A DNA stretch of 20,832 nt from a virus. The DNA lies in the IMG/VR virus record IMGVR_UViG_3300013099_000107, positions 1 through 20,832 of that record; one strand, given 5' to 3'. The translations under genes were made by a program, and so were the position numbers. This document shows, in pieces, positions 8,532 to 15,228 of the stretch. The stretch's first letter is position 1, and every line of letters starts with the position of its first letter. The notes below the pieces were generated by a model. That model had not been told where the DNA came from. It was given only the letters and a program-made list of their open reading frames with translations, and made no database searches.

Positions 8532-9011
8532 TTAACCAAACAATCCTGGATAATGAGCTGGCGTAAATGACCACTGTGGTATCTGCTCTTCGCCAACATT
8601 ATTAAATGTGAGAAACCCTTCAATATTATTGACGTTATAAGTGCATCCAGTAAGAATGAATTCAGCTGGACCATATATTCCGTCATCAGGTTCAGAAGCT
8701 ATGACAAGTGTTACCTCGACATCTATTGGAGAAGTATTGCTTCTCATTATATTTATCACGGTTCTATCTACATTAGATATTCTTAGCTTACACCTTGGGG
8801 ATGGTGCGTCTGTATCCTCTTTAGGCAGACTTACATCTATATCAGCAGGCTTGTACACATCACCGCCAGATACTATGGACTCAAGATTGTTAACAAAAAA
8901 CAAGTCACCACCCCAGTTATCATTATGCAACTTAATCAGAAACAGGAAAACCTCGCCTGTCTCGAGTGCAAGGATAGACTGCATAGCTTTTATGGTCATA
9001 CTTCGTGGCAT
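8532..9011 (-). CDS. Minor tail protein, DUF1833-type
   Basis: Protein of 159 aa. Recognisable features are the early ETGEVFLFLIKL strand, a DVSLPKED segment, CKLRISNVDRTVINIMR, a VTLVIASEPDD segment, and the C terminus ending in PGLF, which together match the DUF1833 family of phage tail proteins. In related phages this gene lies between the tape-measure region and the NlpC/P60 gene, as here, and occupies the place of lambda gpL. The ATG at 9011 has AGAGGA about eleven bases upstream, a longer spacing than its neighbours. The stop is one base from the tip gene's start, so the two are probably translationally coupled. It follows the only sizeable gap in the tail region, which contains promoter-like and hairpin sequences. 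Confidence 0.75.
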   Translation of the reverse strand: MPRSMTIKAMQSILALETGEVFLFLIKLHNDNWGGDLFFVNNLESIVSGGDVYKPADIDVSLPKEDTDAPSPRCKLRISNVDRTVINIMRSNTSPIDVEVTLVIASEPDDGIYGPAEFILTGCTYNVNNIEGFLTFNNVGEEQIPQWSFTPAHYPGLFG

Positions 9012-9043
9012 AATATCATTGTCCTCTTTTCTGTTTAGGGGTT

Positions 9044-9071
9044 ATTATACCATAGCTATTGGTGCAGGCAA
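9044..9071 (-). promoter_or_regulatory. Sigma70-like promoter before tail-tip genes
   Basis: Minus-strand TTGCCT (9066-9071) and a perfect TATAAT (9044-9049) are separated by 16 bases. The start would be near 9037, leaving about 25 bases to the ATG at 9011 and including AGAGGA. The -10 is consensus; the -35 matches four of six bases. It would let the tip genes be expressed apart from the tape measure. Confidence 0.45.
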
Positions 9072-9093
9072 AGATGTCGCCTGCAGACTATGG
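9050..9093 (-). terminator. Two-part hairpin at minor tail gene stop
   Basis: A perfect 7-bp stem (9063-9069 with 9079-9085, loop of 9) sits inside an outer 6-bp stem (9050-9055 with 9088-9093). The outer stem includes the TAG stop of the upstream gene. No run of U follows, so it is a weak terminator at best, or an mRNA-stability or processing element. It overlaps the promoter-like sequence. Confidence 0.4.
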
Positions 9094-9438
9094 CAGTACC
9101 TCAAGCGTAAAGCCTACAGGGTACTTCATCCCCATGGGCTCACCCTCTTTCGGGACATCTGTAATTCTGCAAGTAGCTGGAGATTGTGTTATGGGATCTA
9201 CCCAGGTAAAACTTAATGCCCCATCTAAAATCGTATCAGTCATGAAGCTCCAGAATACTTCCAACTCTTCAATCGTGAACGAGAACTGCATATTATACTT
9301 TTTAGGAACAGCTGTGTATCTTCTTCTGGATTTAGAGAACCCAGTGTCCATTTCTGACCTTACAACATTATTGAAGCGCTCCCCAGAGAAGCCCCTACGA
9401 AGCGGACACTGAGGTAGTCCTAGCGGCCAATTAGCCAT
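9088..9438 (-). CDS. Minor tail protein
   Basis: Protein of 116 aa starting at ATG 9438 with AGGAG seven bases upstream. It has the shape of small phage proteins encoded directly after the tape measure: WPLGLPQCPLRRGFS at the start, VVRSEMDTGFSKSRRRYT, a central hydrophobic/aromatic segment (FWSFMTDTILDGALSFTWVDP) and a C terminus ending FTLEVLP. Position and length correspond to lambda gpM-type tail-tip proteins, although assignment to a named family is by pattern only. It probably contributes to the ring between tape measure and tip. Its stop lies within the hairpin at 9050-9093. Confidence 0.65.
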   Translation of the reverse strand: MANWPLGLPQCPLRRGFSGERFNNVVRSEMDTGFSKSRRRYTAVPKKYNMQFSFTIEELEVFWSFMTDTILDGALSFTWVDPITQSPATCRITDVPKEGEPMGMKYPVGFTLEVLP

Positions 9439-9447
9439 GTTAATCTC

Positions 9448-11241
9448 CTATCTGCTTACGCCCTTGTTCAGAACACCATATCTACTTTTCATTATCGAAT
9501 CTGCATTGCCTGAATTGAGGGCCTGCAAAAGCATATCCTCTATCACTATATCTAATCTGGAACCGTCCGATGAAGGAGTTGCAGTAACACTATTGTTTCC
9601 GTTGTTGTGTATATATACGGTCATGCCACCGCCACCGCCACCGCCTGCTGCTCGCACACCAAGTTTACCGTTAACGCGAGCTAAGGGCAAGACCGCTTCT
9701 GGATCTGCGCCTTCTCCAATTTCAGCAAATGTAGCAGCCATTGCAACTCCACCAGAGGCTAGTTTAGGCATGGCTAACGGAGCTGACGGAGCAGTAATTC
9801 CAAATGCCCCAGCAAATATGTTTGTGAATAATCTTGTAGCCTTTAGCTTTACCATATCCTTCAGGATACTTACAACCATATCTCCAAAATCTTGCTTTGT
9901 GTCGTCTGTCAAGTTGGAAACATAATTGCCAAAGCCATCAGCAAATCTTCCAACATTGCTCATCGACTGTTTGAATGCCGCATCTGCTGTGTTGTAATTC
10001 GCAAGTGCCACATCATAAATTGATTCGGTCATGCTTTTTGACATAGCTACAAATCCTTCGATGGCTTCCATATCAAGAAGACTGTCTATATCTATTCCTT
10101 TAACTGTACTGTTTAATTTTTTAGCCTGGACTTCCCACTCTTTAAGAGCATCAATGTCCATTATTTTGGAGATAGTATCTTCATCTAAAGCATCGTCAAA
10201 ACCCTTAGTCAGAATGTCTGTTAGGGCCTCGGTGCCGTCCTGAGCTATATTCTTTCCATCTTCAAAATCAGCACGAAGCTTATTGGTAAGGCCCCAGGAG
10301 AAATCATCATGCGCCTCGGATTCTTTGACTTCCTCCTTATACTTACGCATAGCATTCATAAGCACGACTAATGGATTAGTATTACCTTGAATAAAGTCGT
10401 TGAGCCGTTTGCCTTCTTCGATAAAGGATATAAATCCACTACCAAATTCCGAGTCTGAAAATTCTTTATATGATTTAATCATGTCGGTTATAGCGGTCGC
10501 ACCGTCAGTCAGGCCTTCGATCAATGGTGGCAAAGCATCCCTGGCCACACCTTCGAATGCTTTTTTCATCGTATCTATTTCGTCATTAAGTATTCCTGCT
10601 TTTTCGGCAAACCCAGTCGATATAGTTGTGCCAAGTTCATCGGCTTTATCTTTTAGCTCCTGGATACCCTCGGAGCCCTTTTTGAGTATTGGGATTAATT
10701 GTGCTCCCGATTTCCCAAAGAGTTTTTGAGCTACAGCAGCTTGTTCGGTGGTGCTGTTGAGGGTATTAATATTTGAGGCGATTTCCATAAAGAGATCATC
10801 AATATCTTTAAGTTCCCCATTGGAATCTCGAACATCGATGTTAAGTCTTTTAAAGGCAGTCTGAGCTTGTCCTATATTCATGGCTGTATCATCAACATTC
10901 TTACCAAGGATACGAAGCCCATTGGCAAGAGTGTTTATATCTGTCTTGGACTGGGAAGCAACATACCCCAGTCGCGAAAGATTTTCTACAGTAACGCCGG
11001 TTGTTATGGAAAGCTCTTCCATCTTGTCTGCTTCATTAACAAGCGCAGCCCCAAAATCAATAACTTGTTTTAGTACTACGCCGGTAAAGATCCCAGCGAA
11101 AGCTGTCTTAACCAGATTGGCAGATTTGACCATTGACTTGGAGGATTTATTGACACCTTTTTCAATCTTACCCATGTCGCTTTTTAGCTTGGCGATATTC
11201 GCCCCGATATCAAGTTGTAGACTTCCTAGTTTTGCGGTCAT
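9448..11241 (-). CDS. Tail tape measure protein
   Basis: Protein of 597 aa that sets tail length and is ejected during infection. The ATG at 11241 is preferred to one at 11274 because GAAAGG lies nine bases upstream and the product begins with the usual KLGSLQLDIGANIAKLKSDM helix. A hydrophobic segment follows (FAGIFTGVVLKQVIDFGAAL, near 45-65). The segment NSTTEQAAVAQKLFGKSG near residue 170 is a hallmark of tape-measure families. The C-terminal part has the lambda H-like pattern LASGGVAMA...IGEGADPEAVLPLARVNGKLGV, then seven glycines encoded by GGC/GGT repeats. At roughly 0.15 nm per residue the tail would be about 90 nm, an inference from known phages. Its start overlaps the end of the GT reading frame by 32 bases, as in other siphoviruses. 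Confidence 0.92.
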   Translation of the reverse strand: MTAKLGSLQLDIGANIAKLKSDMGKIEKGVNKSSKSMVKSANLVKTAFAGIFTGVVLKQVIDFGAALVNEADKMEELSITTGVTVENLSRLGYVASQSKTDINTLANGLRILGKNVDDTAMNIGQAQTAFKRLNIDVRDSNGELKDIDDLFMEIASNINTLNSTTEQAAVAQKLFGKSGAQLIPILKKGSEGIQELKDKADELGTTISTGFAEKAGILNDEIDTMKKAFEGVARDALPPLIEGLTDGATAITDMIKSYKEFSDSEFGSGFISFIEEGKRLNDFIQGNTNPLVVLMNAMRKYKEEVKESEAHDDFSWGLTNKLRADFEDGKNIAQDGTEALTDILTKGFDDALDEDTISKIMDIDALKEWEVQAKKLNSTVKGIDIDSLLDMEAIEGFVAMSKSMTESIYDVALANYNTADAAFKQSMSNVGRFADGFGNYVSNLTDDTKQDFGDMVVSILKDMVKLKATRLFTNIFAGAFGITAPSAPLAMPKLASGGVAMAATFAEIGEGADPEAVLPLARVNGKLGVRAAGGGGGGGMTVYIHNNGNNSVTATPSSDGSRLDIVIEDMLLQALNSGNADSIMKSRYGVLNKGVSR

Positions 11242-11488
11242 TGCTTCTGGCCTTTCTTGCTCTTTCATTTGCATTATGCATCATGAATTGATTTCGTATC
11301 TTTGCGTTGAGAGCGATACTCTCACTGACATCAGATTCCTCTCTGGGTGTTCCTGCCTGAAGCTTATAAAATGTCAACCATTCAAGTATTTCGTGCGGGC
11401 TGCTGATTGTAGCATACAACTCTGGTAGGGTTTTGTTCATCCTGTCTGCAACCACCATTGCTCGAAACTTTAGCGGCTGCTTTAACAG
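11210..11488 (-). CDS. Tail assembly chaperone GT extension, reached by -1 frameshift
   Basis: This frame encodes the T-like part of a G-GT chaperone pair. It has no stop between the slippery site at 11488-11494 and 11210. A ribosome that slips back one base in G would read CTG TTA AAG and continue for 92 residues, giving a 200-aa fusion from the G start at 11811. The extension is rich in Lys, Arg and Asn and ends in RKARSNDRKTRKSTT. It contains an internal ATG at 11458, but no good ribosome binding site precedes it, which favours the frameshift. Position between G and the tape measure, and overlap with the latter, fit lambda gpGT, which binds the tape measure and recruits tube subunits. Confidence 0.8.
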   Translation of the reverse strand: MLKQPLKFRAMVVADRMNKTLPELYATISSPHEILEWLTFYKLQAGTPREESDVSESIALNAKIRNQFMMHNANERARKARSNDRKTRKSTT

Positions 11489-11811
11489 TTTCCCTCTGCT
11501 TCCTTACTGCCCTCTTCAGAGCGAAGACCACAGAATTCAGATGCCTTGGTTGCTGCTTCTCGCAGATCCCTATGTTCAATCATAGTAATTTCTGCCATAT
11601 CTTTAGTAGTAAAAACTCTACGTCCATCTTCTACAATACTGTAGATAAGAATTAATGCTGCCTTTTCGATATCGTTTTTAGCCGAGTCGAAGTCGTCAAC
11701 AAATTTCGAGAAATCACTACCGGACATCGCCTGGATAGTAACAGCCTCTCCACAGAATGATATTTCCTTCGTACGTTTTTTGTAATTTATTAAAGCTTCT
11801 TTGATAGACAT
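11482..11811 (-). CDS. Tail assembly chaperone, G-like
   Basis: Protein of 109 aa in the unshifted frame. The ATG at 11811 has AAGGTG immediately upstream and is preferred to a GTG at 11835. Sequence: MSIKEALINYKKRTKEISF, then a small alpha/beta body (FSKFVDDFDSAKNDIEKAALILIYSIVEDG) and an acidic tail ending EEGSKEAEGNC. The family is too variable to name by motif. The assignment rests on size, place directly upstream of the tape measure, and the slippery heptamer four codons before its stop. Only a fraction of ribosomes would shift, so G should exceed GT. A terminator-like hairpin upstream would keep its mRNA below that of the tube gene. Confidence 0.8.
   Translation of the reverse strand: MSIKEALINYKKRTKEISFCGEAVTIQAMSGSDFSKFVDDFDSAKNDIEKAALILIYSIVEDGRRVFTTKDMAEITMIEHRDLREAATKASEFCGLRSEEGSKEAEGNC
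11488..11494 (-). promoter_or_regulatory. -1 ribosomal frameshift slippery site
   Basis: The coding strand reads G_GGA_AAC in the G frame (codons GGA 11491-11493 and AAC 11488-11490). It fits the X_XXY_YYZ rule, and lambda gpG uses G_GGA_AAG. The site lies just before the zero-frame stop at 11482-11484, and the -1 frame is open to 11210. Confidence 0.82.
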
Positions 11812-11847
11812 AATACACCTTGGTTTCTGCACCACATTAAATAAAGC

Positions 11848-11881
11848 AGCCCAGGGAGAGAGGTGCAGCTCTCCCCAGGCT
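11848..11881 (-). terminator. Terminator-like hairpin after tube gene
   Basis: On the minus strand a 13-bp stem (two G-U pairs; arms 11869-11881 and 11848-11860) encloses an 8-base loop and is followed by GCTTTATTTAAT, a moderately U-rich tail. It begins seven bases after the tube-gene stop. It probably causes partial termination or protects the abundant tube mRNA. Confidence 0.65.
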
Positions 11882-11887
11882 TAATAA

Positions 11888-12292
11888 CTATGTACGTGTA
11901 ATTAACCCTGTAATTTCAACAGCATATGTCATTGTAACAAGACTATCGACAGACAGACCTTCAAGCGGTGCTGCTGTTACAAAGCCTGTAAAATCCCATA
12001 CTTCGTTACCTGGATCTGACAGCGTTACTTTGAAATGACCGGCTTCCTGGGATGCTCTAAGATCAAGCATTCGTTGATGAGCTGGATCGGCAGGATCGTA
12101 GAATACCGTAATGGAGACACTGCCTTCATCTGGTAGTCCCATTTCTTTCTCTTTAGATGTTGAACATAGTGTAGATGCATCAAGCACAGCCGCTTGTCCC
12201 CCACCAAGACCACTAAGGTCATTAACACATGCAGCCAGATACGTAACATCGTCCGAATCTCTTACTTCAAAAACAGTACCAGCACTCTTCAT
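11888..12292 (-). CDS. Major tail tube protein
   Basis: Protein of 134 aa. The ATG at 12292 is preceded by AGGAG at seven bases, one of the better ribosome binding sites here, as expected for an abundant structural protein. The sequence alternates short beta strands: GTVFEVRDSDDVTYLAACVNDL, a GLGGGQAAVLDASTL loop, EGSVSITVFYDPADPAHQRML, HFKVTLSDPGNEVWDFTGFV and a closing TYAVEITGLI. The ITVFYDPADPAHQ segment and the final strand resemble lambda gpV-type tube proteins that polymerise as hexameric rings around the tape measure. Neighbours are the tail terminator upstream and the G/GT chaperones downstream, the standard order. A hairpin follows the stop. Confidence 0.85.
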   Translation of the reverse strand: MKSAGTVFEVRDSDDVTYLAACVNDLSGLGGGQAAVLDASTLCSTSKEKEMGLPDEGSVSITVFYDPADPAHQRMLDLRASQEAGHFKVTLSDPGNEVWDFTGFVTAAPLEGLSVDSLVTMTYAVEITGLITRT

Positions 12293-12301
12293 TTTATTCT
12301 C

Positions 12302-12637
12302 CTAATCATCCCACACAGATAATTCTATTATCCGTGTTGTTTTCTCAAGCTCTAAATTAATATCATTGTAAACATTAATAATAACACAAGTATCTTTACA
12401 CAGGTCCATAACATCAAAGCCGATAGCCTTTGCTTCAGCCAATGTGTCGCTCAATATCTCAACCCTAAAATAGCCTTTTCCACCCTGCCTGGTTCCGCAC
12501 ATTGTACTAAATGTCTCGGAGCCAGTTCTGGAATATACAATCCCAGGATATGCCTCTCCTTGATTATACTTTTCAGGATAAACACGGCCAGCACATAAGT
12601 CCTTTATGACTGAATACAGTCTTTCTTCAGCATCCAA
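12302..12637 (-). CDS. Tail terminator, DUF3168-type
   Basis: Protein of 111 aa that caps the growing tube at the head-proximal end. The start is a TTG at 12637, supported by AAGAGGTG just upstream and by direct contact with the stop of the previous gene (TAA then TTG). The sequence ERLYSVIKDLCAGRVYPEKY...YPGIVYSRTGSETFSTMCGTRQGGKGYFRVEI...AEAKAIGFDVMDLC follows the DUF3168/tail-completion pattern: N-terminal helix, YPGIVY strand, and a strand-helix with E-A-x-x-L/I-G. It sits between the gp10-like gene and the tube gene, where this protein is expected. A relaxed start codon with a strong ribosome binding site would give moderate translation. Confidence 0.8.
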   Translation of the reverse strand: MDAEERLYSVIKDLCAGRVYPEKYNQGEAYPGIVYSRTGSETFSTMCGTRQGGKGYFRVEILSDTLAEAKAIGFDVMDLCKDTCVIINVYNDINLELEKTTRIIELSVWDD

Positions 12638-13138
12638 TTATACACCTCTTAACTTTAATTTAGCCAGCTTCGCTCTGGCTGTTTTAGCAAACTGATCCCT
12701 TGCCCTCATCCAACTAGCTTCGAATGCTCTGCTCATGAACGGATTTCGAGCTGACCCAGGATGTCTTACAGATCTCGAGTAAGACCCATTGAACTTCAGT
12801 CTTCCAGCTATCCTATGAGCCTTAGTCCCAAAGTGAACCAAATGAGCGTACCTGATACCCTTGCCAGCATGGACAGTAAATTTAACGAATGGGCCACGTA
12901 TCTTTCTTCCCTTTATTTTGACGGTCTGATAAAGATGAAGCCTTTTTATTTTTCCCTTTTTCGTTCGCTTCCCAGTGTCTTTACCCTTACCTCTCGGTGC
13001 AGCTTTTTTGACAGCTTTTTGAATGACTGCTGCCATGGATCTTACTGAGGCTCTTACGACACTGTTCTGATACTTGACAGGGAATTGCCGAAGATTTCTC
13101 CGCAGCTCTTCCATACCCATTAACCTGGAGACAGTCAT
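12638..13138 (-). CDS. HK97 gp10-like tail completion protein
   Basis: Basic protein of 166 aa from ATG 13138, chosen over a TTG at 13177 because it lies one base after the previous stop with GGAGAG upstream. It opens with a helix (MEELRRNLRQFP) and a long alpha stretch (VVRASVRSMAAVIQKAVKKAAP), then a very basic loop (PRGKGKDTGKRTKKGKIKR). The signature YAHLVHFGTKAHRI followed by HPGSARNPFMSRAFE is typical of the HK97 gp10 family. Such proteins sit at the head-tail interface and are needed to complete or attach the tail. The order head closure, gp10, terminator, tube is the usual one. Confidence 0.88.
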   Translation of the reverse strand: MTVSRLMGMEELRRNLRQFPVKYQNSVVRASVRSMAAVIQKAVKKAAPRGKGKDTGKRTKKGKIKRLHLYQTVKIKGRKIRGPFVKFTVHAGKGIRYAHLVHFGTKAHRIAGRLKFNGSYSRSVRHPGSARNPFMSRAFEASWMRARDQFAKTARAKLAKLKLRGV

Positions 13139-13139
13139 A

Positions 13140-13484
13140 TTACTCTCCCCGGCCTGGGCCAAAAACCACACATGCAATTATAGTCCCCTGTTTTCTTCCG
13201 AGCTTTAGCAATGGCATCACCTTCATTATGTGATAAGTAATGCCATCAAGTGTCAGTCTCATCTTCGTGTCGATATCATCTCGATATCTTATGGTGATAA
13301 ATAATGACTCTTCATTGATAACTTCGACACCGGTGACTTTCTCACCGAAAGCATTGTCAGCTACGCTGCATGGCAGAGTTTTATATACTGTCCATTCATT
13401 CGTAATCTCTCCAGTAGCTGGATTTTTTACATCCACCTCTTCAAGAATATTTATGCGTCTGTCTAATTTACCAATTAAAAGCAT
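13140..13484 (-). CDS. Head closure / head-tail joining protein
   Basis: Protein of 114 aa. The ATG at 13484, one base after the preceding TAG, is preferred to a TTG at 13508 inside the upstream gene; AGGCG gives it a usable ribosome binding site. The sequence matches the SPP1 gp16-like joining family: GKLDRRINILEE at the start, GEITNEWTVYKTLPCSVAD, ESLFITIRYRDDI with the typical R-x-R pattern, then MRLTLDGITYHIMKV and a C-terminal strand. The protein plugs the connector after packaging and offers the surface to which the tail docks. It is flanked by a putative head protein and the gp10-like gene with one-base spacings, suggesting coupled translation. Confidence 0.82.
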   Translation of the reverse strand: MLLIGKLDRRINILEEVDVKNPATGEITNEWTVYKTLPCSVADNAFGEKVTGVEVINEESLFITIRYRDDIDTKMRLTLDGITYHIMKVMPLLKLGRKQGTIIACVVFGPGRGE

Positions 13485-13485
13485 A

Positions 13486-13983
13486 CTATGCGCCTGTACC
13501 TTCTCCAACGATAATCAACTTGTAAGTTCCGCCACTTCCTCCAGCAAGGAAATTAAGAAGATCGGCAGTTCCTGCAGTAACAGTCCATCCTGAATTTGGG
13601 GCAACAAGCATTGCAGTTCCACCAGGCTGAACATTAAGTCTGTCTGAAGCATCGCCAAAAGGAGCCACAAAGCCATTAGCGGCTGAAGGACCAAATACTA
13701 TATCTTCAGCATTGTCAACATCCGCCAATACGAAGATAGCCTTTACCTTAGTGAAGGACAATACCTGTCCGACATTATCTTCAATGGTTCCAGAAAGATC
13801 TACATCCTCATTAGCAGAAGCGCCAAGTGTGCTCTCGTTACCGAAAGATATTTGAGCTTTAGCATCTCCAGTACCATCAAGGAGTGTCTGAAGAAATGAT
13901 TCGCTAAACGCACCGTCTGCTGGGTAATCCCCAGGGCCTGGTTTGTCAGTAACTTGTAATTTTACAACGATTTTGGTTTTCAT
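13486..13983 (-). CDS. Putative head structural protein
   Basis: Acidic, cysteine-free protein of 165 aa. It has no signal peptide and reads as a beta-sandwich. Notable segments are FSESFLQTLLDGTGDAKAQISFG, ASANEDVDLSGTIEDNVGQVLSFTKVKAIFVLAD, a loop with DRLNVQPGGTAMLVAPNSGW, and TVTAGTADLLNFLAGGSGGTYKLIIVGEG. The pattern recurs in uncharacterised proteins of siphovirus head modules, often between adaptor and closure genes. A decoration or minor head role is an inference from location. The ribosome binding site is weak (GAAAG), unlike most neighbours. Confidence 0.65.
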   Translation of the reverse strand: MKTKIVVKLQVTDKPGPGDYPADGAFSESFLQTLLDGTGDAKAQISFGNESTLGASANEDVDLSGTIEDNVGQVLSFTKVKAIFVLADVDNAEDIVFGPSAANGFVAPFGDASDRLNVQPGGTAMLVAPNSGWTVTAGTADLLNFLAGGSGGTYKLIIVGEGTGA

Positions 13984-13987
13984 TTTT

Positions 13988-14446
13988 CTACTTTCTATTT
14001 ATGCTGCAGATATGTAGCACGTAATCATAACTCGGATCTGACATAAATTTAATTCTAAAGACACCATTCACAGGAAGGCTCAATACGATAAGTTCATCTT
14101 TACTTATCTGAAAAGCCCCAGAGCTACCACAGTCTTGCCAATATTCATTACCGTCAGCATCGACTCCACTTGCTTGTATACTCCACCTGGAGGCAGTGTC
14201 TAACGTTCCAGTAGGAACATCAGTCTTAAGGCTGAAGGATTGGAATTCTGAGTGGGTAACATTGAACCCCGTTGTATATGTATCCGATGAACCAGCAACT
14301 ATAGTGTAAGTATTGAGGGGAGATATTGGACTAGCTTCACCAGATATCGACAAGTACTGGGACATCACCCTGGCTTCCGCCTGGGCAAATGATGGTGCCA
14401 TCGACATGGCTATAAACATTAACATTATAATTATAATTATTTTCAT
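13988..14446 (-). CDS. Exported protein of unknown function in head module
   Basis: Protein of 152 aa with a textbook Sec signal peptide: Lys2, a hydrophobic run rich in Ile and Met (residues 3-16), and an AQA site at 21-23, so cleavage is expected before Glu24. There is no lipobox. The mature 129 residues appear as beta strands: STYTIV-like and TYTTGFNV segments, SRWSIQASGVDADGNEYWQ and ELIVLSLPVNGVFRIKFM. They contain exactly two cysteines, Cys106 and Cys147, which could pair in an oxidising periplasm. The ATG overlaps the adaptor stop (ATGA), and a strong GGAGGAG lies 8-10 bases upstream, so it is probably well expressed with the head genes. Most head-module genes have no export signal. 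No homologue is recognised; surface or exclusion functions are possible. Confidence 0.8.
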   Translation of the reverse strand: MKIIIIIMLMFIAMSMAPSFAQAEARVMSQYLSISGEASPISPLNTYTIVAGSSDTYTTGFNVTHSEFQSFSLKTDVPTGTLDTASRWSIQASGVDADGNEYWQDCGSSGAFQISKDELIVLSLPVNGVFRIKFMSDPSYDYVLHICSINRK

Positions 14447-15021
14447 GAATAAAACTCCTCCGGTACTATTAGTGAATCAAGCATATGATCCACAAACCCC
14501 ATCTTCGAGGTAATCGTTCCGATAATCTCTGACTGTCTGTTCTCAAACATATCAGCCAAACGAACCAGCATCCATTCCTTCGCCTCTGCTGGAATATCAT
14601 CGGCAGTCAGATACCCAGCAACATAAGTAATCTTTACAGAGTCACCTCTTGGCATTACGCCAGTTGGCCAGGTAGTACCGTAATTAACTTCAATGTAACA
14701 TTGTTTGTCTCCAAGAAACGTTTCATAGTCTGAAGTAGATACGGTATTCCAGTTGCCATCAGTATCCATATACTCAACACTGGTAACTGAAGCAACCTGC
14801 GGTTTCTCAAGAAATATCTTCTTGCAGAATCCATCAAGATAGGCTTCGTATGTTATTGGCATACAAGACCTTTTTGTTATCTGCTTAAACCTGTTTGCCA
14901 CCACACTAATGAGCATGTTGATGTACGCATCGTCGTCGCTTTCAACAACTCTTAAGAAGTCTTTGACTTCCTGAAGTGTGAGTGGTTTTAAGGTTTCAGC
15001 TACCAGCACATTAAGATTCAT
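14443..15021 (-). CDS. Head-tail connector (adaptor), gp6-like
   Basis: Protein of 192 aa of the HK97 gp6/SPP1 gp15 adaptor group, which forms a ring beneath the portal. The N terminus has the diagnostic LKPLTLQEVKDFLRVVESDDDAYINMLISVVANRFKQITKRS, a helix pair followed by the ITYEAYLDGF strand. Later come SVEYMDTDGNWNTVSTSDYE and VKITYVAGY before a run of C-terminal helices (ADDIPAEAKEWMLVRLADMFENRQ). All are standard for this family. The start overlaps the upstream stop (TAATG) and its stop overlaps the next start (ATGA), so three genes are coupled. Confidence 0.9.
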   Translation of the reverse strand: MNLNVLVAETLKPLTLQEVKDFLRVVESDDDAYINMLISVVANRFKQITKRSCMPITYEAYLDGFCKKIFLEKPQVASVTSVEYMDTDGNWNTVSTSDYETFLGDKQCYIEVNYGTTWPTGVMPRGDSVKITYVAGYLTADDIPAEAKEWMLVRLADMFENRQSEIIGTITSKMGFVDHMLDSLIVPEEFYS

Positions 15022-15203
15022 TATTTATTCTTTCCGTTTTTCTTGGTGGCTTTCTCAGCAGCTTCTTTAGCAGCCTTAGCATTCTTGAGTCTCTGCTCTG
15101 GAGTAATTGCTCTTCCGTCTGCAAGCAAACGTCTGGCCATCTTGTCACTATATTCTACTTCTTCGCCGGCTCGTCTACCAACAGTACAAATTAATTTTTT
15201 CAC
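15021..15203 (-). CDS. Small basic head-module protein
   Basis: Protein of 60 aa from GTG 15203, with AAGGAAG six bases upstream. The first half, including VGRRAGEEVEYSDKMARRLLADGRA, resembles short proteins found between capsid and adaptor genes in HK97-like phages. The second half is a Lys/Ala-rich helix. It overlaps the adaptor start by one base. Its function is unknown; capsid or connector association is suggested by place only. A homing endonuclease gene has come to lie between it and the capsid gene. Confidence 0.65.
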   Translation of the reverse strand: MKKLICTVGRRAGEEVEYSDKMARRLLADGRAITPEQRLKNAKAAKEAAEKATKKNGKNK

Positions 15204-15228
15204 AATGTCTTCCTTCTTCCTTTACTTG

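Noticed and set aside
8528-8686. N-terminal extension of the tail-tip protein from a start at 8686
   Set aside because: It overlaps the upstream tail gene throughout, has no family similarity, and the ATG at 8530 starts exactly at the NlpC/P60 domain.
8641-9216. Plus-strand open frame of 191 codons
   Set aside because: It lies opposite the DUF1833-type and minor tail genes, which have family-like sequences and ribosome binding sites; its own translation shows no recognisable domain.
9633-9652. CCGCCA-type short tandem repeat
   Set aside because: It simply encodes the polyglycine run near the tape-measure C terminus.
10880-11428. Plus-strand open frame of 182 codons
   Set aside because: It is antisense to the tape measure and GT genes, low in complexity (Ser/Leu rich), and has no supporting promoter or ribosome binding site.
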